NCBI RefSeq assembly: GCF_001949145.1
Contig: NW_019091425.1
Location: forward strand, 220,575 to 284,574
Origin: Acanthaster planci
Taxonomy: Eukaryota; Echinodermata; Asteroidea; Valvatida; Acanthasteridae
Length of the DNA stretch: 64,000 bases
Reading direction: 5' to 3'
Positions 1 to 12,300 of this stretch are shown one piece after another (positions within the stretch are counted from its first letter, which is position 1; the number at the start of each line of letters is the position of its first letter). The position numbers were made by a program, and so were the translations under genes. Below the pieces are notes generated by a model. That model ran no database searches. It saw only the letters and a program-made list of their open reading frames with translations, and was not told the DNA's origin.

Positions 1-3000
1 GCTGCAAGGGAAGACAAACTCTTTTTCTTTGCCATCAAGATGAACCAAACGAAACAAGAAATGACTCAGGCATATATTAATTGCTAAGCAAAACATTTCA
101 AGCATCCTGGCCTTTTATTAAACATAGGATAGTGAGATATTTCTTGCCCCACAAGTTACAAGGACACATGTAGATGAGGGGAATTACAGAGCCCATAAAT
201 TTGAAAGCTCATAAATTTTAATACCCCTTCCCAGACTGCGCAAATTTCACATTGACGTGAAAATTGACTACATGTACAAGTACCTACATGTAATGCATAT
301 TTCCTACACAACATTTCAGCAGGGTGAACATGGTCATCATGTCTGTAGTACAGTGGCAACAGAACGATTTTCAAAGTGGGAGGGGCCAGTTGTTAGACCA
401 TCAGGCATCAGCAATTATAGGCCATCCATGAAGCCCCAACCTATTGCAGACCCTGTAAAAAGTGGGAGGGGCCATGCAAAAAAAAGTGGGGTGGGGGGAC
501 CACTGGCCCCCCTGCTTCCACCTCTAATAGACTCAATACACATACGTGAATTGCTGAATAAAAAACACAATTAATGATACAGACAGTACAAAGGAAAACC
601 ACTACATGTTGGTGAAGGAACTCTTCCCACATCATGCGTGTACTTTTAATAAGTTGTTAATCACCAGGAAATATCTTTGCCGTTACAAATTGTTTGTAGT
701 TTACATTATGCTGCTGAAAATTATTCACGCAATTATTTCTGCCATTTCCTTAAAAAAAATGATTCTTTCATGCCCTATCTGGGACTTGTTCTCTTTCTCT
801 ACACCTCACTGATGGTTGCAGTAGAACAATGAGGTAACAGATAAGAGATGTGGTTCAGCAGCTTTTGCATATGTCGAAACCACAAATCAGTCACTGGAAC
901 CCAAGTGGCATCTAAGGTGTACACGCGTGGCACCGCGAGTCTTTTGGCTACAAATTTAAAGGTGCTGGTGACTGGTTTCCATTTTTGCCGCAGCATGGGA
1001 GACATTACTCGGGTTTTGAGACATTGTAGACACTGAAGCGTGCATCACAAACTCTGAAACTACATGCATGTCACTCCCCCCATCGATGGGTCTTTGCTCT
1101 GTTTGAAAAAAACCCTTCAATAGAGAATGGTCATGAAGTGCTTATCTACCAAAAGATGGCACATGCTGTCCAAGCAAATGTTTGGAAGAATTGACCGTTC
1201 TTATGTTATTTAAATTTTGGGGCAGAGTCAGAAAAAACCATGTACTTTAAGCCAAGCATTCCAAAAGGATAGAATTACTAACTGATATACAAAGCCATTT
1301 TTTCTCTCTGAATGAACAAAAACGGCAGCAGTTCACATAACATTTTATTTCTATACCGTATTTTAAGCACATCTTCCAATCTCTGACTAAATCCCCAGAA
1401 CTCACTGAAACCCTACTCCAGGATGCATGCCCTAGTTTGTTATTTGTGACAGAAATTCAGCACTTCCTGGAGCGTCAACCAATGCACTGTAAATAAACTA
1501 TTTCATCAGTTGACACATCCCTAATCCACCACTGCATTTTTGCTGATGTAAAGGTAACAGATCCTTCAATAAAAAGTGAGTTGTAAAAGCAAATGTAACA
1601 AATCCTTACAAAGTTGGTTGGTTTTATTTTTTTCCTTTCCTTTTTTTTTTCTTACGTTGAAGAAAACAAACAAACATTTTACAAATAAACACAGCGGCTA
1701 CAAGTAATTTGCCCAATGTAAATATCATGACGATATCAATGAAGTTGTTATTCCTTACGTGCAGATATTATGTTAGCAGCATGGGAAAACAAATGACTGG
1801 CAAAATCCTCAAATTCTGGGTCATCTGGAATTTGAAAAGGGGGAGGGAAGCACCTCATTAACATCTGCAGAGTGGTTGGGGTGCTCTACTCGCTATTCCC
1901 CTTCTCTCATTCAATTCACTCATTCACCTGCTTTTACTGGAAGACGGACATCAATATTAACCAGCACTTAGTTTTTTTAGTCACTATATAAGACTGGATG
2001 ACTCAATGGCCCATTTGCATTAGCCTCCCCCAACATGGGAAATACCCTCCCCATCATTAATAGAGTTCGCATCACTGGATGGGGCATGTACATGTATTGT
2101 ACATGTACAGTCCACCACAGTGTCTCTCATCAGCTTGCTGTTCTATGCATATTTCTGTATACCAGATGTAATTTTAGAGCCTCCAGATCATAGTTCCAAG
2201 TAGGCCAACATGTACATACTATTACCCAATCGAAAACAAACGTCTCCACTGAAACTCATAGCCAACAGGTAAAATAGCTGCTAGCACAAAAACCAATGGT
2301 ACTCCGTAAATAGTCACCGGCGTGTACTACCCATACATGTAACTAACTGAAATCAGCGACTTGTTTTTCTTTTATTTTTCGAAGTGAAACCCCGCACAAT
2401 TCCCAAGTGCTGTTGAGAACAATACTTCTAGACAGTTTACTCCCTTCTGTATGACAGACATGTATTGCAAGTCCAACAAACTGACAATAATGTTACTGCC
2501 AAAATGCTGGATGTGGCAAGTTCTTCTTTTCTTCTTTTTTTTCTTTTTTTTTTTCTGGCTTTTGCTGGTAAACTGAACTCTTCTGTACTGTTTGGTCCAT
2601 CCACACCAACCACCATTTTCCACGAATCCTATTAACTGAGCCCTTTGTATATCTGAGTCTTACGATTGCTTTCAGAAAAGAGGTCCCTTTTCTTCGCACT
2701 TGTTCTTCGCCTGTCTTCATGACATGAATTGGTCACGTTTTCTTGAAATGTCCCATACCGATGTGTACATCTTGTGTTCTCCAAATGGCATCCATCACAT
2801 GAACACAAGTTCTGTAGTATAGGCCTGAAAGACTACATTACTTTGTATCACTCCGCTAGTTTGGACTATCCATTCGGCTTCACAATAAATAATCTTGTTC
2901 ATTATTCCATCACTCACAGTGCACAGAAAAAAGCAGCGCGTCTGTTTTCGCATCTCTGTCAAGCTTGCTCCTTGCACTTTTTCAGGCACTACTCAACCAC

Positions 3001-3322
3001 ACATAATAACTAATGCAAGTCCCACGCCATTTCACTCATAAATCATTTACAGTAGTCATTCCTTTGACAATTGATAAATCCAGACCTTAAAAAAAAGGAA
3101 AGAACCGAAAGAAAAAAAGAAAAAATCGGAACTGAAAGGGACTTCAATGGAAAAAGGGAAGAGTGACTGTGCCTACATGATGTATCAGACATCTGGCTAA
3201 TACATGTACATCATGATCAGTACACGGCCATGCACACACACACATGGGGGTTCTTAGCAGGGGGCCTAGTCTCTGCCTGGCCACTTCAAGTCCTGACTGG
3301 GAATCCTTCTCTAGACACTCAC
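1..3322. other. Region left of the last PCGF3 exon seen
   Basis: Presumed PCGF3 intron. It contains purine/pyrimidine tracts (2520-2560, 3090-3125) and TACATG motifs. I searched the minus strand for RAWUL signatures (WIRC, DILCNEE, LLLHYRP) and saw none. At the very edge the minus strand reads CTTCCCTTGCAG|C, a possible splice acceptor at position 2-3, with the next exon outside the window. Confidence 0.6.
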
Positions 3323-3388
3323 CTTCTTTCTCTTCCGGCTCTTTCTTGCCAAACGACTCGTAGAAAAGCTTCTCTTTTTTCTTTTCAT
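3323..3388 (-). CDS. PCGF3: PCGF3 coding exon 4: charged segment
   Basis: The exon is 66 nt, with acceptor CTCCCCAG|AT and donor GAAG|GTGAGT. It reads [21 protein letters not shown]. The spacing from the DRTMQDI block to the LFYESFG motif equals that in human PCGF3 (REFYHKLG). It enters and leaves in phase 1, so an in-phase exon must follow further left. Confidence 0.88.
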
Positions 3389-6300
3389 CTGGGGAGGGAA
3401 GTCGACATTGTGTTACACAGAATGCAAGCCATGTTTTAACATCGCACGTGGGCTGACTCAATGCGAGTCTGACAGGCACTGCGTTGTGTCTCTGAAAGAC
3501 AGCTTACAGAGAGCTCACATTAACTTACATTAGCTTTATGGCTTCAACTCAGCATTCCTACAGGCAGATACCAACGACGTCAGGTCAAATATAGGTCTAG
3601 GGTGTTAATGTGAGGATGGCGCAAACTAATGTATGCTCATAACTGGAAAACAACATGTCTGAAACTGTCATCTGCAGCCATTCTGTGTCTTGCACATTTG
3701 AACGACTAAGACAGACAGGCAAAAGAATTGACGGCATTGTGACAACCCGCTAAGTGCGGCTAAGCGATGTTGCTATATTGTAGCCACAAAAAGGAAGACA
3801 ACTGCAGCTGTTGAAGTTGCAGTGCACTAAATATGTGTACCACTTCAGTCTGAAATTTCCATACATTTCAGACGAGACAGGTGCGTCCATAACAGTTTCA
3901 CACAGTGAATTAATGCTTTGAGCATTTCTCACAGCCCAATGATTACCCCTTTGATCTGGTACATCCTTCAAAACATTTCGACATTTGTAACTGCGATTAC
4001 AAAGTCAAAGACCTGTGAGAAAGGACTAGAGTAACATTAGGCCAAACAAAATAACAGTTGTGCTTCCTATGACATTGGAAAAGAAATCCGGTTGGGTAAG
4101 TGGGAAGTATCCTTTTTTTTTTCTTATAAAGTTTCGGGGTCAAAAATTAAGGTGGGAAATTTGTATTAATTTTTTTTTTTAATTAAAAAATGGTTTTGAT
4201 GGTCTACGGTGTACTCCATCCGTTGGTTTTTTTTTCCTGCCGATTGGTAACTTCAGGATAGGTGTGGTCGAAGATTGTGTCCAAGTCAGAGCCTCTTCGG
4301 ACATTTATACATTTGTGTTGCAGTGACATTTGAATGAGTTAATGTCCAAAAATTGTTTGAAAGTTCACACAAAAAAAATGTACATAGAGCACTTAAAACC
4401 CACACGATGATGCACAACACAATGACTTTGCATGCCCTGCGGCAGTTGTCACGAAACCCTCTGTAGGTGAAAGCGAAAATGCACTAACCTTATTTCAAGC
4501 CGTAAATTCACAAAAAAAAAGGTATGCTAGCGCAAGTTATAGTAGAGATTGTTAGTCACTACTTCCGCTCACGCAGGAACGGCTGTAATGAGTCCTAATG
4601 ACACATGAATGAATATTGATGTTTCATTGGCAGCCAATCACAACACGATGAGGGGATAGTTCTAGGACACTGTTTACACACAAGGCTTGCGCTTCGAGCC
4701 ACAGATACCGTACGTATCACTGTATGCACGTATGCACTGTATGCATGTACAGTGAGAAATCAATTGCGTGCATTACGGAGCTCCAATACTGGTATTGTTC
4801 GGTGTCTGAACAAGGATGTACACGTACACAGTCTGGCCTGGCCGTTGCGTCACATCGATAGAAAAAACAATTGGAAAAATTGGCGCTTATGCAAGGAAGA
4901 AAAACAAGGAAAATCCAGTCTGTCAAAGGCAAAAAAAGTGGAGAATGAAATTCTGCATACTCATCAAAAAAGCTGAGGTTTCACACCCCTGAAACAACTT
5001 AGTCCAAACATGAATGATTCTCACTGCAGTACACTTAACATGGTGCAAGCTCAGCCTAGCAACAGTACAAATTGGATTCTATCAGTCTGCGCATAAAGCC
5101 TTTCATGGGTACTCACTGAGCTGTAAGTCTGGAACCAGCTTGTACACAATGTCCTGCATCGTCCGGTCGAATCTGCAGCCAAGAAATTGAAATCAAAAGA
5201 AGACATGAGCGCCATAGGAAATAACTTACTTGACACTGTTTCCTGACCAAAACGTTTCCCCCGCTGAACAAATCCATGCCAACTTGCCTGGAAAGGATCA
5301 CACCATGATCTCCATGCTATAAAATTCTCTGCAAGTATTGGAGAATTTTGTGGCATGTGGACTGGACGGTTAGAATGGGAGGCATGTGGCCTAGTGGTTA
5401 GGGTTTGTAGCTTCTGATTGTAGGGTCAGGGGTTCAAATCCAGCTGGTGGCAGCATGTTGTGATCCTGGGCAAGTCACTTTACCCCCGTGTGCCTCTCTC
5501 CACCCAGGAGTAAATGGGTACCTGTGAGGGCAGGCACAGTTGTTTAGCCGTTTGCGCCGAAATGGCAGCACCGGGCTAGTATACTCCCCAGGGAGTTGAG
5601 ATGGTTTCAGGAATGTTCAGATGATGTGTGAGCCCAATGTGCAGGAATAATGATAATACAGCGCCTCGGAATGGTTTGCTAGATAGATGGCGCTTTAAAA
5701 GTGCTTGTTGTTATTATTATTAGTAGTAGTAAAATGAAGTATGGAGGCTGCCAGCTTGCAGTTCTGAGAGCACTGGACAAAACAAGCCCCTTTGAATTGC
5801 TTCATTTTGCAATGGAGTGCAGGCATCAAGTTTCAAAATGCCAATGGGCCTCATGACTGTTTTGAGGGGTGATCATCCCTGGAGAGAAATATCTTCAAAA
5901 GTCACCAATTAAGCCACTAAAATTTGAAAGGAAAATGGAAGATGAGAAAGTGAGCTTTAATTCGGTATGTGTCTTAAACACTTGAGAAACTTGTGGTTTT
6001 CCGGATTTACTGAAGTGGGGGTTAATGTATTTAGGCCTGTTGTCTATGGTAGCTTTTTTCTTGGTCTGCAACCACACACACTGCAAGTGGATTCAGAGGC
6101 AACCCCCCCTCCCCGTTTCTGTCTAGTTTGAGGTGCATTTCTCTCAATGCATTTAAATCCGGATAAGCCACGGCCACCTCTGCTACAAACACTGTGGTTA
6201 TCCTTAATGCATCAAATGCGATACAATCACAGATACATAAATTACAACATCCACACAGCGAGGGAGGCACTCAGTGTCAGTTCATACAGCGACTGTGTAA

Positions 6301-9300
6301 TGATTGCATCTAGACCTAATGTTGACTAAACCCATTTTCACGAGACGGGGGGGGAGAAAGTAAAACAGCTAATGAATGAAATATACCCTTGGTAAAATTA
6401 TGCACAGACATGCATGCTGAGGATGGCACAGAAGACAAACTCATTACTAGCAAATAAGGTCCTACGAGAATACATGCATGCCCCAATTACAAGGTCTCTC
6501 GTGGCATTCTCCTCACAGAGGCTGCGACATTAATATAGCATGCTCATCAATCCTGAAAACACATCTTTTGTTTAAAGGGAGCGGCTGGATTTTTTTTTTT
6601 TTTTTTTTAAGAACTTGTAACAAATGAAACAAAACAAAATTCCTCAAACAGCCCAGGACACACTGGAGGAACATGTGAAGTAAATGCAGTTCCTGTGGGG
6701 AGGTGCTATACTCAAGAACTGCTTGATTCAGGAGACTGGAGCAGAGCCACTCATCAATATCCTATTAGGGGACAGTGGAATCAAGCAGAGATGAAACCCG
6801 TGCAGTGATCAAAGGAGGATTCCAACTGACATCAAGCAAGAGAAAGACAAGGGGAGTACATACACATTCACTATTGTGTCAACCAAAGATTTCTGATCTT
6901 ACAGCTTATCCAGCTTAAAGCATATTAATGGTGCCAACACCTTTTTCTTTCTGTCATGGTGTTAATTTCAAGACGAGAATGTCAGGGCCAATATTCATTT
7001 CATTCTCCCAAATTGTATTAACTTACTAAGAGCACACAGCTGCAGCGTGCAGATGGACAAGAGGAATTGAGGAAAGGGAGTGACCTGGCACAACATTTTA
7101 ACCCTAACACTCCTCAATCCTTCAACTGTTGGAGGACTGAGGAGTGTTAGGGTTAATTAAAGGGTTTGCTCAATATACCAGGTATGATGAAAAGGCTTAC
7201 TCAGTGGATCTCACAATGTGATGAAGGTTTACTGTAGCACCCTATAAAAATCTCTTCTAAGAACGAGCAGGGGGTCTCAAAAGAACTAGTTTACTCAAGC
7301 GTTTGCTGCTTCATTGAAATTTCTCAATCTGACTTAAGTGGCACTGAGTTCTCCTTCCAGTTGGTTTGAGCTTAATACTTTTACGGCGAGTTAATCCTTT
7401 CTCTATTTAAACAAATCTTGTCCAAAGATACATGTACAATATAACAGTATTCACCCACAGTTACTCAAGCATGACTTTTGATGCCTACAATTCTAGCATG
7501 TCAGGCCCACAAGTAATATTTGGTTATTCAACAAATCGATCAACGTGTCGATTACTAAGAAGTTGCATTTTTTTCCTTAAGTAGAACCACTCGGTGTATA
7601 CAACCAAAAAGAGCTGATATAATTTCACACTTCAAAGGAATGGGTCTTTGAACAGGAGTAGATTTCATTTGGAAATTTGCCCAGTAAATGATAACATACT
7701 GGTAATTTATTCCCTGAACGGGAATCCTCCTGCAAGGAAATGTGCACATGTGCAACATGTTTCCTGGACATTACATGTACTTTAACCTTTCTGACTTTTC
7801 TGGGGGAAACTTCAGGGAACCTGTATTATATTAATTTTTTTTTTCATCTATTAGTTACACCTGTAGTTTAATAGTATCCGTACTTGATATATTTCAGGCT
7901 CAAGGTACATATAAATTTGAATGATTGTGTTTCCTTGTAAGACTCTTGTGAAGTCACTGAAATCTATACCACCCTGGAAAGGAGAGGTTGAGGAATGATT
8001 TATCCTCACTGACACAGTAACTGATGTCCTCTTATTTATCATCAATTATCATCTGGCATATAAATAATCTGGTCTGCCAAACAGAGCAGCGACGACGTGC
8101 CATTTGATTCATTTCAGGAAATCCAGTACCAAATACAAGACACCTACAGTATGATTATCCTTAAGCCCCCCCCCTTACAAAGTTCAATAGTACAGACACG
8201 TACACTCACACTCTCTCGGTCTGTCAGTCTCACTATACATCCCCTATGACTGAAGGCCTTGTGAATTTTCAGGACAGTTGCCACCTGCTGGCACTGGGGA
8301 AGGTGTTACTTTAATACCAATATTAATAAAGGCCTGTTTCTTTTCATACATGTATGTCATTGGTTCTGTAGCAAATTGGCTCTGGTACATAGGCCCCTGT
8401 TACAGAAACGTAATATAAACCTCTCAGGCAGACACTAAATCTTTGGTGTGGTGAGCTGCAATTTGGATTGAATCCTGGGCAGAGCTGGTCACTCTGTTGC
8501 CCGCAAAATGGAAGAAAAATTGAGGCTGAGAAAATGAAAATGCTATTTTACAGTTACATACAGGAAAAATCAAGTGATTGTACATGTAACCTGTCATGTT
8601 GACAATTCTCTCCAGGACGCTTGATACATCTACTTTACATACATGTAGGATGGAAACTTCATGAACTTACACCCCGTAGCCTTGGTTGTGTCCAGCATGG
8701 TACATGTACATGTACATATTATGGAACTTGGGGATTAATGCACAAAACATGTACTTGTAGCCGTCTTCATCACAACAGTTATGATATTCTGCAAGAAATG
8801 TGATCCCACTTCATAGAATGAGTTGCATGTACACTACAATGTATATTGTATCACATATTATCACATATTATTTTTNNNNNNNNNNNNNNNNNNNNNNNNN
8901 NNNNNNNNNNNNNNNNNNNNNNNNNNNNNNNNNNNNNNNNNNNNNNNNNNNNNNNNNNNNNNNNNNNNNNNNNNNNNNNNNNNNNNNNNNNNNNNNNNNN
9001 NNNNNNNNNNNNNNNNNNNNNNNNNNNNNNNNNNNNNNNNNNNNNNNNNNNTAATAATAATAATAATAATATAATAATATGTACATGGACTACCGGTACA
9101 TGTACATGTACACTTTTTGAGCCACAGAGACATTTGATGACAGAGAATTGAAAGTGTGCATGACTTTATTAACACAGCGTGACGGAGTAAAGACTGTAGG
9201 GTTCTTCACCCTTAGAAGAAGCAACTCCATATTTTACTGCAGATAAGGGTAGCGTCTGCAGTGCATCCATCCCACAGTTTCCCACACTGCGCTTCAACTT

Positions 9301-12300
9301 TCTGGGAGCTCCCATCTACCGGGTACAAGCAATGGTGGCTGGGCAAGGATTTTCCCTCTTCAATCTAAAAAAAATCTTCCAAAATCTCCAGGTAGACTTG
9401 GAAAGTGCAGGTTTATGACTCTTCAATAAGAATTACTCCTGTCACGCCTGCGGCAGATCCAGCAATTTTTCCATGGGGGGGTCATTATTATTATTTTTCA
9501 TTTTAACGTACGTTTAGCTGTGATTCGTTATTTTAGTGTCACCGTGTCTGGTATAATTACTTTTCTTTTATTGTAGGTACAGTGCATATGTAGGGTTAGA
9601 GGCGTCTGTCCCCAGGAAAGATCGAGACATCACCGGTGCCAGCAGGGTTAGGTTCTCCCTGTTGGCGGGGCAGATGTATTCCCATACTGTAGCGCGGTGA
9701 CATTCATTCATTTATCCTTATTCGTTTATCCTTATCCTTTCATTTCTGAAATTATTTTTCACGTTAACTTGTACTGCACCGTTGATCATTTTTATGGAAA
9801 TGGTGCATTCTAAATTTTCAATTATTATTATTATCTAGATGGAGATTATTTTGGATGTCTCATTTTGCAGACAAGCAGAAATGACGAAACATTACATGAC
9901 ACACATGTTCATTGTTTACTACGGTATTGGTGTACACATAAGAATCTGTGGGATGCTATCTTCTTTTTTTTTATTTACTTTAGTTATTATTTATTGTTTT
10001 CCCCATTTTTAAAAAAATCCTGTTTTCTTTTCGTCTCACAGTAGAGAGAGAGTGTTTCAACCTCCCCCCAACTCCCCATGCACGCCCACATAACATTTGA
10101 CAGCCACAAGAGTAATTTAGGCAACATTTGGTGAGAGAGGTGCTATTACTACACCACCCAGAGCATTATCTGTCATAATTCATCTTGGGGAGGTCACCGA
10201 CCTGCAAATGGGGGGGGGGGAATGGGGGGAGAATGAGGGAGGAGGCCCTCGACAGATTCCATAAACCTCTAGCTGACATACAAGAGACACTGCAACCTCA
10301 GAGAGAATTGAATAGATTACTGCATCCCAAGTAGCCTGACATTGCCCTCCTGCCCACAGTCCCCAGGGGCCTGTCCAGGAGACACAATACATGCACATCC
10401 AGGCTTGCTGCCCCTGATAAGGAATAAAATTCCCATCAGGAGAACTTGAGTCCTTAATGGTTAAGGTGTGCAGTAGAGTTGTCTTTAATCTTGCATATGG
10501 TTGAGACGTTTGTGTGAAGGTAAGAACACCGAACTCTACATTTAACCACAGAGATGAGATGCAATTGGTGATGCTTACATACCCAGCAAACAGAGGTAAT
10601 AATTCTGTAGTGTCTTGATTCCTAATGGGCACCATAAGCAGAGAGCGCAGTGGTAATCATCTTCTAACTACATGCATATGTTAACACAAATAAAGTATCC
10701 AGTACTTAAAATGTGCTGTCCGTGAAAATAGTTTTAAAGGTTACCTTTGAGAATTTTGAAGAGTCAAATTTAAAATTATTTGTAGGTAACAATGTAGTTC
10801 AATTAACTCATGCTGTATTTAATCATTCTCTGGTCTCAAAAGCATATGCATGTATCCACTGACAATGCGCTCACACTAAGCTTAAATGTATTTTGAATGC
10901 ATTATGAAATCTATATTGGACAAAAAAATTAACACTTCTAAAGCATTCTACAGAAGAATGAATACATGCACAATAGATTTATGCATTATTTTGACTGCCA
11001 GACAAGCATTGAGCAACACAATGCTGGGGGAGGGGACCACTCAGAGAAAAGGTTACATGGCTGTTACATCAACTCAATTGGAAGTTGATCAAGCTGGGGA
11101 ACACTTGCTGCAACATTACATGTTCATTTAAGGCCTTCTGAAACACCACAGCCTAACCGTAGGGGCAATGTCACTCCACAGCAACGAGCCAAAGGACTGG
11201 AGAGAAAACCAAAGGAAGAGCTGAGCAGGCTCCTCACTACTGCCCCTGAGTGTCAGCTCCACTTACCCAACATAATTGAGCGGATGGCTCTGGTGGATGA
11301 CAAGGTGACAGATGGGGCAGGTGTTGTTCTCCTCCAGGAACTTCACCAGGCAGCTTTTACAAACTAGAGGGAGAAGGGAGGGAAAAAAACAGACTGTTAT
11401 TTCAGAGTCAAACCACTCTTGTGCTGTGGACTTTGTACTTGGAATGGTGCATAGCACTATATTCAACCATTCAAGACAGCGCGGTAGAGTAGGACACAGT
11501 GCTCGCACGCACCAGTTCATATACGCAAAGTGCAAAGTGCACACAACCTACATTCATCTGAATGTGTACAAAATTTGAATCATTTTATTTAACCTGGACA
11601 ACCTTGTCAGTTTAAATGCTCACTGTTTTTCCTGAGGGACTCTGGTATTCTGAGGAATACCTACAGAATTGGGTGAGGACTAAAAACCCAATCCACGTGT
11701 CAGCCTGGGCAGGATTCGAACCAAGGTCACAGAGGTGGAAGGCAAGGAAATCAACCACTGCATAAACCTATGTGCAAATTTTCTTTATAGGTACCAGGCT
11801 CAGAGGATGTTCATGTACCTCTTTGGCCACCCTTGGGGGAACAGGCACTCATTAGGAGTCAACTGTTACAGACTCCTAAAAAATGCCTTTACCAAAATAA
11901 AATCATCCATGGGAAAGCTTTGGGTCCTGTATCTGCTTAACCAATCACATGATGTACAAACATGCAAGGAGTCCCTGTGCCTGTGACACAGAAAACTTTA
12001 AATGCATAATGGCCAATTCTGTACGTAATGCCAGGTGAAGTTAGGATTGTGCCAAATATTCGGTCGATTATTGAATATTCAAATATTGTTTTCTGAATTT
12101 GAACATCTGAGTGCAAAGTTCATGACAAGGGGGAAGTTTCTTTTGTTTTAAATGAGAAAAACTGCACTAGGGAGGCTTGTTTCAAACAGATTCAAATGAA
12201 AAGTGACAGAAATTTTACGATTCAAAACGTAAATAATTCATTCAAAAATTTAAAAGGAATAGAAAGTTTCAACACGGCAAGAAGCATTGGCCACATCTTA

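Larger units (their letters stand above)
3389..11266 (-). other. PCGF3 introns around coding exon 3
   Basis: Two introns (3389-5116 and 5173-11266). Contents: the SINE at 5.4 kb, the hairpin at 7.1 kb, the assembly gap with TAA repeat, several GTACAT runs, and homopolymer stretches. Otherwise I see no gene. Confidence 0.7.

Noticed and set aside
799-1005. Minus-strand open frame containing KFVAKRL, resembling the KKFIAKKL helix of the PCGF3 RAWUL domain.
   Set aside because: The flanking residues (PRVYTLDATWVPV, LWFRHMQKLL) do not match RAWUL and there are no suitable splice sites in phase.
3230-3260. Short CACACA run and other dinucleotide runs (for example 59090-59104, 20127-20150).
   Set aside because: Ordinary short microsatellites without further structure.
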